Origin: Actinomycetes bacterium
GTDB lineage: Bacteria; Actinomycetota; Acidimicrobiia; Acidimicrobiales; Ilumatobacteraceae
Direction: 5' to 3'
DNA: 64,000 bases
NCBI GenBank assembly: GCA_021414085.1
Contig: JAIOPC010000005.1
Span: 1 to 64,000, forward strand
Under the pieces are notes generated by a model that saw nothing but the letters and a program-made list of their open reading frames with translations, was not told the origin of the DNA and did no database searches. This document shows positions 63,965 through 64,000 of the stretch, one piece after another (position 1 is the stretch's first letter; every line of letters begins with the position of its first letter). Both the position numbers and the translations under genes were made by a program.

Positions 63965-64000
63965 ATCATTTCGCTCAGTATCCGCTACTGAAACGTCGCC
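63965..64000. other. Window edge, no gene assigned
   Basis: These last 36 bases contain no ORF that continues into the window and no site I can name. Confidence 0.6.

Overview
The window is high-GC, very densely coded bacterial chromosome with no rRNA, tRNA, insertion sequence, integrase or CRISPR array that I can see. The gene content points to an actinobacterium: a DUF222/HNH (13E12-type) ORF, a PimA-like phosphatidylinositol mannosyltransferase, an F420-type LLM oxidoreductase, a UvrD2-like helicase with an HRDC tail, a PAC2-family protein, a fatty-acyl-AMP ligase, DUF3048 lipoproteins, many GTG starts, 4-nt stop/start overlaps and likely leaderless promoters. A class such as Acidimicrobiia (Ilumatobacter-like) would fit, but that placement is inference.

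Layout. 0-13 kb: a truncated HNH ORF, then a mostly minus-strand housekeeping block: ruvC-ruvA-ruvB, a secreted alpha/beta-hydrolase-like lipoprotein (plus strand), a peroxiredoxin with yebC, pdxS/pdxT, two tandem DUF3048 lipoproteins, htpX, lemA and a pimA-like gene. 13-17 kb: a complete plus-strand arsenic operon in which an ArsR-ArsC fusion, an ArsJ-type GAPDH, ArsJ and Acr3 give both the 1-arseno-3-phosphoglycerate route and arsenite efflux. 17-29 kb: a seven-gene, mostly overlapping operon (membrane protein with a GATase-like segment, ABC ATPase, ABC permease, coiled-coil/Gly-Gln protein, MoxR ATPase, DUF58, and a 1520-residue protein with three VWA-like domains). This is the least understood large system here.

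29-42 kb: a CcmF-like haem lyase whose 3' end overlaps the giant gene, an AlaA-like aminotransferase, an ArsI/CadI dioxygenase with its own ArsR, a thioredoxin-TPR protein, PAC2, two secreted proteins, an F420 enzyme, the UvrD2-like helicase behind a LexA-type box, and an HDAC-family amidohydrolase. 42-50 kb: a fatty-acyl-AMP ligase, leuS, a zinc-ribbon membrane protein, a MazEF-like pair, a MatB-like ligase and a TetR regulator. 50-57 kb: a histidine-degradation operon hutH-hutU-def-hutF-hutI. It makes N-formylglutamate but contains no hutG; a peptide-deformylase gene sits in the middle with almost no intergenic space and is a candidate replacement.

57-64 kb: a sensor kinase, a degenerate kinase-like protein and a response regulator with a degenerate cyclase-like N-terminus, in one operon, followed by a fatty-acid desaturase coupled to a PhnD-like binding protein that has no signal peptide. 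Apart from the two arsenic loci, the hut operon and the signalling trio, most neighbours look functionally independent. No stretch longer than about 130 bases lacks an assigned gene, except at the window edge.
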